Source: Pseudomonas putida S13.1.2
Lineage (GTDB): Bacteria > Pseudomonadota > Gammaproteobacteria > Pseudomonadales > Pseudomonadaceae
Direction: 5' to 3'
DNA length: 64,000 nucleotides
Assembly: GCF_000498395.2 (NCBI RefSeq)
Contig: NZ_CP010979.1
Span: forward strand, 5,118,501-5,182,500
The notes beneath the pieces are model-generated. The model did no database searches and was not told the origin of the DNA. It saw nothing but the letters and a program-made list of their open reading frames with translations. The position numbers were made by a program, and so were the translations under genes. Positions 16,100 to 24,327 of the stretch are shown one piece after another (within the stretch, counting starts at the first letter, position 1; every line of letters starts with the position of its first letter).

Positions 16100-17203
16100 T
16101 CAGGTGCCGGACTTAATCCGCGTCCAGGCCCGGGTCCTGGCCCGTTCGGCATCCCGCGCAAGGGGCTTGAGGGTATACAGCTTGGCCATCGCCTCCGCCG
16201 TCGGGTACAGGTTGGGGTTGTTGCGAATCGCCGGGTTCACCTTGTCGGTCGCATCCTTGTTCGGGTTGGGGTACCCGACAAAGTCGCTGATCGGCGCAAT
16301 CACCTCCGGCCGCAGCAGGTAGTTGATGAACGTATGGGCATCTTCCGGGTTGGCCGCATTCTTTGGAATCGCCAGCATGTCGAACCAGATCGGCGCGCCT
16401 TCCTTGGGCAGGCGCATGTCCACCACCACGTCATTCTTGGCTTCGCGGGCGCGGTTGGCGGCCTGCGAGAAGCTGCCGCTGTAGCCCACCGCCACGCAGA
16501 TGTCGCCATTGGCGATGTCTGCCATGTACTTCGAGGAGTGGAAGTAGGTGATGTACGGGCGAATCTTCAGCATCAGTGCCTCAGCCTTCTTGTAGTCGGC
16601 CGGTTTGTCACTGTTCGGTGGCAAGCCCAGGTACTGCAGGGCCAGCGGCAGAATTTCCGAAGGCGAGTCGAGCAGGGCCACGCCGCACTGCTTGAGCTTG
16701 GCGATGTTCTCTTCCTTGAAGATCAGGTCCCAGCTGTCTACCGGCGCATTGTCGCCGAGCGCAGCCTTGACCTTGGCTGGGTTGAAGCCGATCAGCACGG
16801 TGCCGTACATGTACGGCACGGCAAACTTGTTACCCGGGTCGTTGGCCTCGATCAGCTTCATCAGTGCCGGGTCCAGGTGTTGCCAGTTTGGCAGCTTGCT
16901 GCGGTCCAGCGGCTGGAATACCCCGGCCTCGATCTGCTTGGCGAGGAACACGTTGGACGGCACCACCACGTCATAGCCGGAGTTACCGGTGAGCAGCTTG
17001 GCCTCCAGCGCTTCGTTGGTGTCGAAGATGTCGTAGATCAGTTTGACGCCGCTGTCCTTCTGGAAGTCGGTCAAGGTCTGCGGGGTGATGTAATCGAACC
17101 AGTTATACACACGCAGGGTGCGCTGCTCGGCCTGGGCATGCAGGGCACCGGTGAACAGGGTGGCAGCGATGAACGGGGCGAGCAGACGCTTGAGTCGGAC
17201 CAT
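16100..17203 (-). CDS. Periplasmic polyamine-binding protein (PotF/SpuD-like)
   Basis: A 367-residue substrate-binding protein with a signal peptide (MVRLKRLLAPFIAATLFTGA, cleavage near AQA). The mature start RTLRVYNWFDYITPQTLTDF is the hallmark of the PotF/SpuD family of putrescine/spermidine receptors, and PSNVFLAKQIEAGVFQPLDR and YMYGTVLIGFNPAKV follow in order. No permease or ATPase gene is adjacent, so it must work with a transporter encoded elsewhere or act as a sensor. Its start codon overlaps the stop of the acetylpolyamine amidohydrolase gene (TAATG at 17201-17205), so the two are translationally coupled and probably act on the same compound class. Confidence 0.9.
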   Translation of the reverse strand: MVRLKRLLAPFIAATLFTGALHAQAEQRTLRVYNWFDYITPQTLTDFQKDSGVKLIYDIFDTNEALEAKLLTGNSGYDVVVPSNVFLAKQIEAGVFQPLDRSKLPNWQHLDPALMKLIEANDPGNKFAVPYMYGTVLIGFNPAKVKAALGDNAPVDSWDLIFKEENIAKLKQCGVALLDSPSEILPLALQYLGLPPNSDKPADYKKAEALMLKIRPYITYFHSSKYMADIANGDICVAVGYSGSFSQAANRAREAKNDVVVDMRLPKEGAPIWFDMLAIPKNAANPEDAHTFINYLLRPEVIAPISDFVGYPNPNKDATDKVNPAIRNNPNLYPTAEAMAKLYTLKPLARDAERARTRAWTRIKSGT

Positions 17204-18246
17204 TACCGGGCTCCTGGCTTGGCGCGCTGGAAGCCTTCCAGCACATTGACCGCGTTGATACCGATTTCTTCCACAGCGTAGCCGCCTTCCATCACGAACA
17301 GGGTCGGCTTGCCGAGCTGGCCGATGCGCTTGCCCATTTCCAGGTAGTCCGGGCTGTCCAGCTTGAACTGCGAGATGGGGTCATCCTTGAACGTGTCCAC
17401 ACCCAACGAGATGACCAGCACGTCGGCGTCATAGCGGGCGATGCGCTGGCAGGCATCTTCCAGCGCAGCGTTCCAGGCGCCCCAGTCGCTGCCGGCCGGC
17501 AAGGGGTAGTTGATGTTGCAGCCCTCGCCGGCACCTTCGCCGGTTTCGTCGGCGTAGCCGAGGAAGAACGGGAACTCGTCCTGCGGGTCGCCGTGGATCG
17601 AAGCGAAGAACACGTCGTCGCGGCTGTAGAAGATGTCTTGAGTGCCGTTGCCGTGGTGGTAGTCGACGTCAAGGATGGCGACCTTGCGTCGGCCTTGGTC
17701 GATGAAAGCCTGAGCGGCAATGGCGGCGTTGTTCAGGTAGCAGTAGCCGCCCATTACTTCGCCGGCGGCGTGGTGCCCTGGCGGACGGCACAGGGCAAAG
17801 GCCGAATGGGCGCCTTGCTGGATCGCTGCCTGAGCGGTAAGGGCGACCTGGGCGGCGCTGTAGGCCGCTTGCCAGGTGCCAGCGGTGATCGGCGCACCGG
17901 CATCGAAGCTGTAATAGCCCAACTCACCGTGCAGGCCAGTGGGTTTGACCTGGCGCAAGGTGCGAGCAGGCCAGGTGAACGGCAGCAGGTCGCCTTCCTG
18001 GCCCAGTGCAGCCCAGCGGGCCCAGGCGCCTTCGAAGAAATCCAGGTAATCGGCGCTGTGGACGCGCAGCAATGGCGCCCGTCCGAAGTCGGTTGGGCCC
18101 TGGATATCGCCGAGGTTGCGCTTTTTCACCTGGTCGAGCACATGGTCGGCGCGCGAAGGCATTTCGAAACAGGGCATCAGCTTGCCGTCGATCAGCTCGC
18201 AGCGGCCATGGTGCAGGCGGTGGTCATCGGAATAGATCGTCAGCAT
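17203..18246 (-). CDS. aphA: Acetylpolyamine amidohydrolase (histone-deacetylase family)
   Basis: A 347-residue zinc hydrolase of the arginase/deacetylase fold. The active-site motifs are intact: CRPPGHHAAGEVMGGYCYLN with the tandem histidines near residue 158, ILDVDYHHGNGTQDIFY with the zinc ligands Asp and His near 195-200, and SLGVDTFKDDP with the second aspartate near 285. This family removes acetyl groups from acetylputrescine, acetylcadaverine and acetylspermidine in Pseudomonas, returning polyamines to catabolism. It forms an operon with the downstream polyamine-binding protein gene. An AraC-type regulator lies upstream beyond a REP pair. Confidence 0.9.
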   Translation of the reverse strand: MLTIYSDDHRLHHGRCELIDGKLMPCFEMPSRADHVLDQVKKRNLGDIQGPTDFGRAPLLRVHSADYLDFFEGAWARWAALGQEGDLLPFTWPARTLRQVKPTGLHGELGYYSFDAGAPITAGTWQAAYSAAQVALTAQAAIQQGAHSAFALCRPPGHHAAGEVMGGYCYLNNAAIAAQAFIDQGRRKVAILDVDYHHGNGTQDIFYSRDDVFFASIHGDPQDEFPFFLGYADETGEGAGEGCNINYPLPAGSDWGAWNAALEDACQRIARYDADVLVISLGVDTFKDDPISQFKLDSPDYLEMGKRIGQLGKPTLFVMEGGYAVEEIGINAVNVLEGFQRAKPGAR

Positions 18247-18361
18247 TGTTGTTCTCCGTTGGGTACTGGCGTGGGTCCATTGTCATGGGCGGGTCAGTAG
18301 CGGAGAACGACGCAAATGGCCAAAAGGGGATCGATGTGGCCAAGGTTGATTGGTCTGTGCT

Positions 18362-18456
18362 GGCCCTATCGCCGGCAAGCCAGCTCCCACAAGTACCGCA
18401 CAGGCCTTGAATGCAGCGCAGTACCTGTGGGAGCTGGCTTGCCGGCGATAGGGCCG
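18362..18456. repeat. REP inverted pair (GCCGGCAAGCCAGCTCCCAC class)
   Basis: Copies at 18362-18391 and 18424-18455 face each other with long complementary arms (CCCTATCGCCGGCAAGCCAG and its complement). The pair separates the AraC-type gene from the aphA operon, both on the minus strand, and could end the AraC transcript. Confidence 0.9.
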
Positions 18457-18463
18457 GTACAGG

Positions 18464-19456
18464 TCAACCGCGGAAGTGGCTGGGCGCCACACCACTCCAG
18501 CGCTGGAAGGCATGGCGGAAGCTGGCTGTCTCGCTGAATCCCAACGTTTCGGCAATACGGTAGATGGGCATCTGCTCATCAGCCAGCAACTGCTTGGCCC
18601 GCTCGAACCTGAGCTCGTCCAGCAGCTGCTGATAACTGCTGCCCAGCGCCTGTAGATGCCGGCGCAAGGTGCGCGACGAGCAGTTCATCTGCCGTGCCAG
18701 GCCTTCCAGCCCAGGCGCGGCATCCAGTTGCTGCGTAAGCAACTGACGAATCCGCCCCAGCCAGGCCTGACGGCCGGTGAACTCAAGGTTCAGGCGCCGG
18801 CAGCGCTCGCTCATGGCTTGGTGGGTAATCGGGTCGGCCAGCGGCAGCGGCGTATCCAGCCAGCGCCGCTCGAAGGCAAAGGCATTGTCCTGGGCGGCAA
18901 AACCGACCGGGCACTGGAATGCATCGGCATAGCGCGCGTGGTAGCCGGGCCGTGGGTGCTCGAAGCGGGCGCCCAGCAATGGTAGCGGGCGGCCAAGCAG
19001 GTCATCGCAGATGACTTTCAGCGACACCAGGCAGAACTCGGCGTTGAAAGCGCTCAGCGCCGGGCTGTCGTGGTACTCGCTGGCGCTGAACCAGACGCGC
19101 TGGCCATCGTCGAGCAAGCGCAGCTTGAAGACTGTTCCCAGCAGTGCCGGATACTGCAGCGCCAGGCGCAAGGCGTCACCCAAAGTGGCACTGGAGAGCA
19201 GGGCGTAACCGAGCATGCCGTAGCACGACACGTGCATACGGCGGCCCAGTTCCAGGCCGATGTCCTCGCGCCGGGCCACGGCGTTGGCACACACCTGCAG
19301 TTCCTGCTGGGTGGTGATGCGCGCATCGGCGTGCCCCAGGTCTGCCGGGCCAATGCCGCTGCCGGCCAGCAGCGCCGAAGCCTCGCAACCGTCTGCCTGG
19401 AACACGTTGAGGATCAGCGAAACTGCGTTAAGGGTGGTCAGGTGGCTGTGCAGCAT
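18464..19456 (-). CDS. AraC-family regulator with arabinose-binding-like N-terminal domain
   Basis: A 330-residue regulator. Start at 19456 (MLHSHLTTLNAVSLILNVFQ); an upstream in-frame ATG at 19534 gives an unusual charged leader. Residues about 20-205 fit the N-terminal domain of the OruR/ArgR-like AraC group (LGRRMHVSCYGMLGYALLSSATLGDALRL). The C-terminal double helix-turn-helix is about 230-328 (GLARQMNCSSRTLRRHLQALG and YRIAETLGFSETASFRHAFQRWSGVAPSHFR). The target is unknown. It lies between aspA and the aphA/polyamine-binding protein operon on the same strand, so either could be regulated. Confidence 0.9.
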   Translation of the reverse strand: MLHSHLTTLNAVSLILNVFQADGCEASALLAGSGIGPADLGHADARITTQQELQVCANAVARREDIGLELGRRMHVSCYGMLGYALLSSATLGDALRLALQYPALLGTVFKLRLLDDGQRVWFSASEYHDSPALSAFNAEFCLVSLKVICDDLLGRPLPLLGARFEHPRPGYHARYADAFQCPVGFAAQDNAFAFERRWLDTPLPLADPITHQAMSERCRRLNLEFTGRQAWLGRIRQLLTQQLDAAPGLEGLARQMNCSSRTLRRHLQALGSSYQQLLDELRFERAKQLLADEQMPIYRIAETLGFSETASFRHAFQRWSGVAPSHFRG

Positions 19457-19540
19457 GCTGGGTAATCCCGTGGGCCTGGGACGCATTATGGAGCAAGTTG
19501 TGTGCCGATATCCGGGCTTCCAGGCAAAATCCATCAGGCA

Positions 19541-19572
19541 AAAAAAAGGCCCGAAGCAATCGCTCGGGCCTT
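19541..19572 (-). terminator. Intrinsic terminator after aspA
   Basis: On the minus strand the stem GGCCCGA / TCGGGCC (19548-19554 with 19564-19570) is followed by a run of seven T. It lies about 60 bases past the aspA stop. Confidence 0.88.
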
Positions 19573-19629
19573 GAAAGGTTGAGAGGTGTCTAGTCCCTTA
19601 ACCTGGTGAGACTGTTTGCAGCGGTCGGG

Positions 19630-21054
19630 TTACGCCTTCAGCGGAACCAGACGTGGAGCGATCATGTTTTCCGGACGCAGGATGTCGTTCAGCATCTCTT
19701 CGTCCAGCAGCTTCTCTTCGCGCACCAGTTCCAGCACGCCGCGGCCGGTTTCCAGGGCAACGCGGGCGATACGGGTGGCGTTTTCGTAGCCGATGTACGG
19801 GTTCAGGGCGGTGACCAGGCCGATCGAGTGCTCGACCAGTTCACGGCAGCGCTGTTCGTTGGCAGTGATGCCGACGATGCAGTGCTCGCGCAGCATGTCC
19901 ATGGCGCGTTGCAGCAGGCGGATCGAGTCGAAGATCTTGTAGGCGATCAGCGGCTCCATCACGTTCAGCTGCAGCTGGCCACCTTCGGCGGCGACGGTCA
20001 GGGCCAGGTCGTTGCCCATGATGGCGAAGGCGACTTGGTTGACGGCTTCCGGGATAACCGGGTTGACCTTGCCTGGCATGATCGAGCTGCCTGGCTGACG
20101 CGCTGGCAGGTTGATCTCGTTGATGCCGGTGCGTGGGCCGCTGGACAGCAGGCGCAGGTCGTTGCAGATCTTCGACAGCTTGACTGCGGTACGCTTGAGC
20201 ATGCCGGAGAACAGCACGAAGGCGCCCATGTCCGAGGTGGCTTCGATCAGGTCGGCAGCCGGTACCAGCGGCTGACCGCTGATGATTGCCAGGCGTTGTA
20301 CGGCGAGCATCTGGTAGCCCGGGTCGGCGTTGATGCCGGTACCGATGGCAGTACCACCCAGGTTGATTTCGGTCAGCAGCTCAGGCGCCAGCGAACGCAG
20401 ACGGTTGAGGTCTTCGGTCATGGTGGTGGCGAAGGCGCGGAATTCCTGGCCCAGGGTCATCGGCACGGCGTCCTGCAGCTGGGTACGGCCCATCTTCAGT
20501 ACGTGGTCGAACTCTTTACCTTTGGCTGCGAAGGCCTGGATCAGGCTGTCGAGGCTGGCCAGCAGGGCGTCATGACCCAGCAGCAGGCCCAGACGGATAG
20601 CGGTCGGGTAGGCGTCGTTGGTCGACTGCGCCATGTTCACATCGTTGTTCGGGTGCAGGTACTGGTACTCACCCTTCTGGTGGCCCATGGCCTCCAGCGC
20701 GATGTTGGCGATGACTTCGTTGGCGTTCATGTTGGTAGAAGTACCAGCACCGCCTTGAATCATGTCCACCACGAACTGCTCGTGGTAGTCGCCCTTGATC
20801 AGTCGTGCGCAGGCTGCGCTGATCGCGGCGTGCTTGGCATCGCTCAAGTGCCCCAGCTCACGGTTGGCGTCAGCAGCTGCCTGCTTGACCATCGCCAGGC
20901 CCACTACCAGTTTCGGGTAGTGCGACAGCGGAACGCCGGAGAGGTGGAAGTTGTTGGCAGCGCGCAGGGTCTGGATGCCGTAGTAGGCATCAGCAGGAAC
21001 TTCAAGGGTACCCAACAGATCTTTTTCGACGCGGAACGATGCAGCGGAGGACAT
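19630..21054 (-). CDS. aspA: Aspartate ammonia-lyase
   Basis: A 474-residue member of the aspartase/fumarase superfamily that converts aspartate to fumarate and ammonia. Start at 21054 (MSSAASFRVEKDLLGTLEVP); the 11 codons open upstream would be atypical. The signature GSSIMPGKVNPVIPEAVNQV, containing the catalytic serine loop, lies near residue 318. VPADAYYGIQTLRAANNFHLSG at the N-terminus and GGAGTSTNMNANEVIANIAL near 130 are diagnostic. The C-terminus is slightly longer than in fumarase C. Transcribed alone with its own terminator, divergent from a HypT-like LysR regulator. Confidence 0.96.
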   Translation of the reverse strand: MSSAASFRVEKDLLGTLEVPADAYYGIQTLRAANNFHLSGVPLSHYPKLVVGLAMVKQAAADANRELGHLSDAKHAAISAACARLIKGDYHEQFVVDMIQGGAGTSTNMNANEVIANIALEAMGHQKGEYQYLHPNNDVNMAQSTNDAYPTAIRLGLLLGHDALLASLDSLIQAFAAKGKEFDHVLKMGRTQLQDAVPMTLGQEFRAFATTMTEDLNRLRSLAPELLTEINLGGTAIGTGINADPGYQMLAVQRLAIISGQPLVPAADLIEATSDMGAFVLFSGMLKRTAVKLSKICNDLRLLSSGPRTGINEINLPARQPGSSIMPGKVNPVIPEAVNQVAFAIMGNDLALTVAAEGGQLQLNVMEPLIAYKIFDSIRLLQRAMDMLREHCIVGITANEQRCRELVEHSIGLVTALNPYIGYENATRIARVALETGRGVLELVREEKLLDEEMLNDILRPENMIAPRLVPLKA

Positions 21055-21150
21055 GATGTATATCATCTCGATTTTGACCCGGCACATGCCGGAATGGCGC
21101 CAATCCTAGGCCCGAAGGTGATTTTGCGGCCAATGCTGTTGCACGCTAAC

Positions 21151-21169
21151 CTATGCACAAACGGCATAG
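21151..21169. promoter_or_regulatory. Candidate LysR-regulator operator between aspA and the HypT-like gene
   Basis: CTATGC and GCATAG form perfect 6-base arms around a 7-base spacer (CTATGCACAAACGGCATAG) in the 182-base divergent gap. The layout fits a LysR-family site, possibly autoregulatory. Inference only. Confidence 0.5.
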
Positions 21170-21236
21170 TGTTTCATGTGACGCCAATTGACATTCGAGC
21201 GTGTTCCATTTTGGTGCACGCCGGGAGATGTGCTTC

Positions 21237-22169
21237 GTGAACCTTGAAAGCAAATGGCTGGAAGATTTCAGCGCACTTGCCGCCACCCGCAGTTTTTCCC
21301 AGGCGGCAGAGCGGCGTTTCGTCACCCAACCGGCCTTCAGCCGGCGCATTCGCAGCCTTGAAGCGGCGTTGGGTCTGCAACTGGTGAATCGTTCCCGCAC
21401 GCCCATCGAACTGACCGAGGCCGGCCAGCTGTTTCTCGTTACAGCGCGCACGGTTGTCGACCAGTTGGGCGAAATTCTTCGCCATTTGCATCATCTTGAG
21501 GGCGGGCAGGGTGAGGTGGTGCAGGTGGCTGCGGCACACTCGCTGGCGTCGGGCTTTTTCCCCCGGTGGGTGGCCCAGTTGCGCAACGACGGTTTGAACA
21601 TCGCCACCCGCCTGGTTGCGACTAACGTCGGAGATGCCGTGCATGCATTACGCGAAGGTGGCTGCGATCTGATGCTGGCTTTCTATGACCCGGACGCCGC
21701 CCTGCAGATGGATGCCGAGATCTTCCCGTCGTTGCACATGGGCAACACCGAAATGTTGCCGGTGTGCGCCGTGGATGCCGAGGGCAAGCCGTTGTTCGAC
21801 CTGGAAGGTGAGGGCAGCGTACCGTTGCTGGCCTATACCGCTGGCGCCTTCCTGGGCCGCTCGGTCAATTTGCTGCTGCGCCAGCGCAACCTGCGCTATA
21901 CCACCGTGTATGAAACCGCCATGGCCGACAGCCTCAAGAGCATGGCGCTGGAGGGCATGGGTATTGCCTGGGTACCGCGCCTGTCGATGCGTGGCGAGCT
22001 GGAACGAGGCGAGCTGGCCGTATGTGGCGGCAGCCAGTGGCATGTGCCACTGGAAATTCGCCTGTACCGCTGCGCCCTGGTGCGCAAGGCCAACGTCAGG
22101 CTGTTGTGGCGCAAGCTGGAGGGTGCGGCGGCGGTTGACCCAAAAGTCAGCCAAAGCCCCGAAAAATAA
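21237..22169 (+). CDS. LysR-family regulator, HypT (YjiE)-like
   Basis: A 310-residue regulator from the GTG at 21237 (MNLESKWLEDFSALAATRSF). The ribosome site GGGAG sits at a proper distance from this GTG but too close to the ATG at 21228. The sequence resembles E. coli HypT/YjiE over its length: FSQAAERRFVTQPAFSRRIRSLE in the helix-turn-helix, VAAAHSLASGFFPRWVAQL at the start of the effector domain, and GMGIAWVPRLSMRGELERGEL near the C-terminus. HypT responds to hypochlorite through methionine oxidation in E. coli; whether this protein does is unknown. It is divergent from aspA and lies upstream of purE on the same strand. Confidence 0.88.
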   Translation: MNLESKWLEDFSALAATRSFSQAAERRFVTQPAFSRRIRSLEAALGLQLVNRSRTPIELTEAGQLFLVTARTVVDQLGEILRHLHHLEGGQGEVVQVAAAHSLASGFFPRWVAQLRNDGLNIATRLVATNVGDAVHALREGGCDLMLAFYDPDAALQMDAEIFPSLHMGNTEMLPVCAVDAEGKPLFDLEGEGSVPLLAYTAGAFLGRSVNLLLRQRNLRYTTVYETAMADSLKSMALEGMGIAWVPRLSMRGELERGELAVCGGSQWHVPLEIRLYRCALVRKANVRLLWRKLEGAAAVDPKVSQSPEK

Positions 22170-22234
22170 GGCCCGACAGTTGGTCGCCGGGGTGCCTTAA
22201 ACGCACCACCTTACGGTATACTGCGCGGCCTTTC

Positions 22235-22304
22235 GACCGGATGCGTCCGGTCCTGATCAGCAAACAAGCCACGCCGGTCGTCCCGCGTGGCTTGTTGTTT
22301 TTTG
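22235..22304 (+). terminator. Two hairpins, the second terminator-like, in the purE leader
   Basis: Hairpin one: GACCGGA-TGCG-TCCGGTC (22235-22252). Hairpin two: a perfect 12-bp stem AACAAGCCACGC / GCGTGGCTTGTT (22263-22274 with 22285-22296) followed by GTTTTTTG. Both lie between the HypT-like gene and purE. A promoter-like TATACT (22217-22222) precedes them, so they would be part of the purE leader transcript. The second hairpin could either end the upstream LysR transcript or attenuate purEK. Confidence 0.7.
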
Positions 22305-22340
22305 ACGCGCCCACGGGCGCACAAGCGAAGAGGCTCGACG

Positions 22341-22832
22341 ATGAGTGCACTGGTTGGCGTGATCATGGGCTCCAAGTCCGATTGGTCCACCCTTAGCCAC
22401 ACCGCCGATATGCTGGAAAAACTCGGCATTCCCTACGAAGTGAAGGTGGTTTCTGCCCACCGCACCCCGGATCTGCTGTTCCAGTATGCCGAGGAGGCCG
22501 AAGGCCGCGGCATCGAGGTGATCATCGCCGGTGCCGGTGGCGCAGCCCACCTGCCAGGCATGTGCGCCGCCAAGACCCACCTGCCGGTGCTGGGTGTGCC
22601 GGTGCAGTCGTCGATGCTGTCGGGCGTCGATTCGCTGCTGTCGATCGTGCAGATGCCAGCCGGCGTGCCGGTTGCCACGCTGGCCATCGGCCGTGCCGGT
22701 GCGATCAACGCTGCGCTGCTGTCGGCCAGCATCCTGGGCGCCAAGTACCCGCAGTACCACGCGGCGCTCAAGCAGTTCCGCACCGAACAGACCGACACTG
22801 TGCTGGACAACCCAGACCCGCGCCAGGCTTGA
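22341..22832 (+). CDS. purE: 5-(carboxyamino)imidazole ribonucleotide mutase PurE
   Basis: A 163-residue enzyme of purine biosynthesis that moves the carboxyl group of N5-CAIR to give CAIR. Start at 22341 (MSALVGVIMGSKSDWSTLS), with GAGG a few bases before; the frame is open upstream only through the hairpin leader. The conserved GSKSDW, VVSAHRTPDLLFQYAEEA and IAGAGGAAHLPGMCAAKT segments are all present, in class I form. purK follows after ten bases, so they form one operon. The hairpins before purE suggest control at the level of transcript elongation. Confidence 0.97.
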   Translation: MSALVGVIMGSKSDWSTLSHTADMLEKLGIPYEVKVVSAHRTPDLLFQYAEEAEGRGIEVIIAGAGGAAHLPGMCAAKTHLPVLGVPVQSSMLSGVDSLLSIVQMPAGVPVATLAIGRAGAINAALLSASILGAKYPQYHAALKQFRTEQTDTVLDNPDPRQA

Positions 22833-22842
22833 GGCTTAACCC

Positions 22843-23925
22843 ATGAAGATCGGTGTAATCGGTGGCGGCCAGCTGGGCCGCATGCTGGCCCTGGCGGGTA
22901 CCCCGCTGGGCATGAACTTCGCCTTCCTCGACCCGGCACCGGACGCCTGTGCCGCGCCGTTGGGCGAGCACCTGCGTGCCGACTACGGCGACCAGGACCA
23001 CCTGCGCCAGCTGGCCGACGAAGTCGACCTGGTCACCTTCGAGTTCGAAAGCGTCCCGGCCGAGACCGTGGCTTTCCTCTCGCAGTTCGTCCCGGTCTAC
23101 CCCAGTGCCGAAGCGCTGCGTATCGCCCGTGACCGCCTGTTCGAAAAAAGCATGTTCCGCGACCTGGGTATCCCGACCCCGGCCTTCGCCGACATCCTTT
23201 CCCAGGCAGACCTGGACGCTGCGGTGGCCAGCATCGGCCTGCCGGCCGTGCTGAAAACCCGCACCCTGGGCTACGACGGCAAGGGTCAGAAAGTGCTGCG
23301 CACGCCAGAAGACGTGGTAGGCACCTTCGCCGAGCTGGGCAGCGTGCCGTGCCTGCTGGAAGGCTTCGTGCCGTTCACTGGCGAAGTGTCGCTGGTGGCC
23401 GTGCGTGCCCGTGATGGCGAAACCCGCTTCTACCCGCTGGTGCACAACACCCACGAAAGCGGCATCCTGCGCCTGTCGGTAGCCAGCCAGGCGCACCCGC
23501 TGCAGGCACTGGCCGAAGATTACGTTGGCCGTGTGCTGCAGAAGCTGGACTACGTCGGCGTCATGGCCTTCGAGTTCTTTGAAGTGGACGGTGGCCTGAA
23601 GGCCAACGAAATCGCCCCGCGTGTGCACAACTCCGGGCACTGGACCATCGAAGGCGCCGAGTGCAGCCAGTTCGAGAACCACCTGCGCGCCGTTGCCGGC
23701 CTGCCGCTGGGCTCCACGGCCAAGGTGGGCGAGAGCGCGATGCTCAACTTCATCGGTGAAGTGCCGGCCGTGGACAAGGTTGTCGCCATCGGCGACTGCC
23801 ACCTGCACCACTACGGCAAGGCCTTCAAGGTCGGCCGCAAGGTTGGCCACGCCACCCTGCGCTGCCATGACATGGCCACCCTCGAGCGCAAGATTGCCGA
23901 AGTAGAGGCTCTGATCAGCAACTGA
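22843..23925 (+). CDS. purK: N5-carboxyaminoimidazole ribonucleotide synthase PurK
   Basis: A 360-residue ATP-grasp enzyme that uses ATP and bicarbonate to make N5-CAIR from AIR, the step before PurE. The N-terminal MKIGVIGGGQLGRMLALAG is a Rossmann-like dinucleotide fold. The ATP-grasp domain is about residues 90-280, with VLKTRTLGYDGKGQKVL binding ATP and GVMAFEFFEVDGGLKANEIA carrying metal ligands. NEIAPRVHNSGHWTIEGAECS is the usual family signature near the C-terminal domain. Second gene of the purEK operon. Confidence 0.97.
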   Translation: MKIGVIGGGQLGRMLALAGTPLGMNFAFLDPAPDACAAPLGEHLRADYGDQDHLRQLADEVDLVTFEFESVPAETVAFLSQFVPVYPSAEALRIARDRLFEKSMFRDLGIPTPAFADILSQADLDAAVASIGLPAVLKTRTLGYDGKGQKVLRTPEDVVGTFAELGSVPCLLEGFVPFTGEVSLVAVRARDGETRFYPLVHNTHESGILRLSVASQAHPLQALAEDYVGRVLQKLDYVGVMAFEFFEVDGGLKANEIAPRVHNSGHWTIEGAECSQFENHLRAVAGLPLGSTAKVGESAMLNFIGEVPAVDKVVAIGDCHLHHYGKAFKVGRKVGHATLRCHDMATLERKIAEVEALISN

Positions 23926-23976
23926 TCGGGCTTCAAATCGAACTTCTGCAAGCGGCTTGCCCTCTGAACATGGCAA

Positions 23977-24006
23977 CAAGCCAAAGCCCGTCTAGGCTTT
24001 GGCTTG
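23977..24006. repeat. Inverted repeat after purK
   Basis: CAAGCCAAAGCC (23977-23988) and GGCTTTGGCTTG (23995-24006) form a perfect 12-bp stem with a 6-base loop. No T run follows on either strand, so it is at best a weak or Rho-assisted terminator for purEK. Confidence 0.6.
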
Positions 24007-24033
24007 CTCCATATTCACTGCAGAGGGATTGCC

Positions 24034-24279
24034 ATGGGCATCATTGGAACCATCTTCATCGGCCTCATCGTCGGCCTGCTGGCCCGCTTCATCAAGCCGG
24101 GCGACGACAGCATGGGCTGGATCATGACCATCCTGCTGGGTATTGCCGGCTCGTTGCTGGCTACCTACGGCGGCCAGGCACTGGGCATCTACCAAGCCGG
24201 GCAGGCGGCGGGCTTCCTTGGCGCGCTGATCGGTGCCGTGGTCCTTCTGGTGATCTACGGATTCATCAAGAAACGCTGA
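24034..24279 (+). CDS. GlsB/YeaQ/YmgE-family small membrane protein
   Basis: An 81-residue protein made of three hydrophobic spans (about 3-20, 28-45 and 57-76) with glycine-rich turns: MGIIGTIFIGLIVGLLARF, GWIMTILLGIAGSLLATYGG and AGFLGALIGAVVLLVIYGFI. This is the transglycosylase-associated/stress-response membrane family (YeaQ, YmgE), found across proteobacteria and often induced by envelope or acid stress; the biochemical role is unknown. The start at 24034 is preceded by AGAGGGAT as ribosome site. It stands alone after purEK and 48 bases before the next exported protein gene. Confidence 0.92.
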   Translation: MGIIGTIFIGLIVGLLARFIKPGDDSMGWIMTILLGIAGSLLATYGGQALGIYQAGQAAGFLGALIGAVVLLVIYGFIKKR

Positions 24280-24327
24280 ATACTGGTTAGAATGCCCGGC
24301 AATTCATTCGAGTTGCCGAGCATTGCC

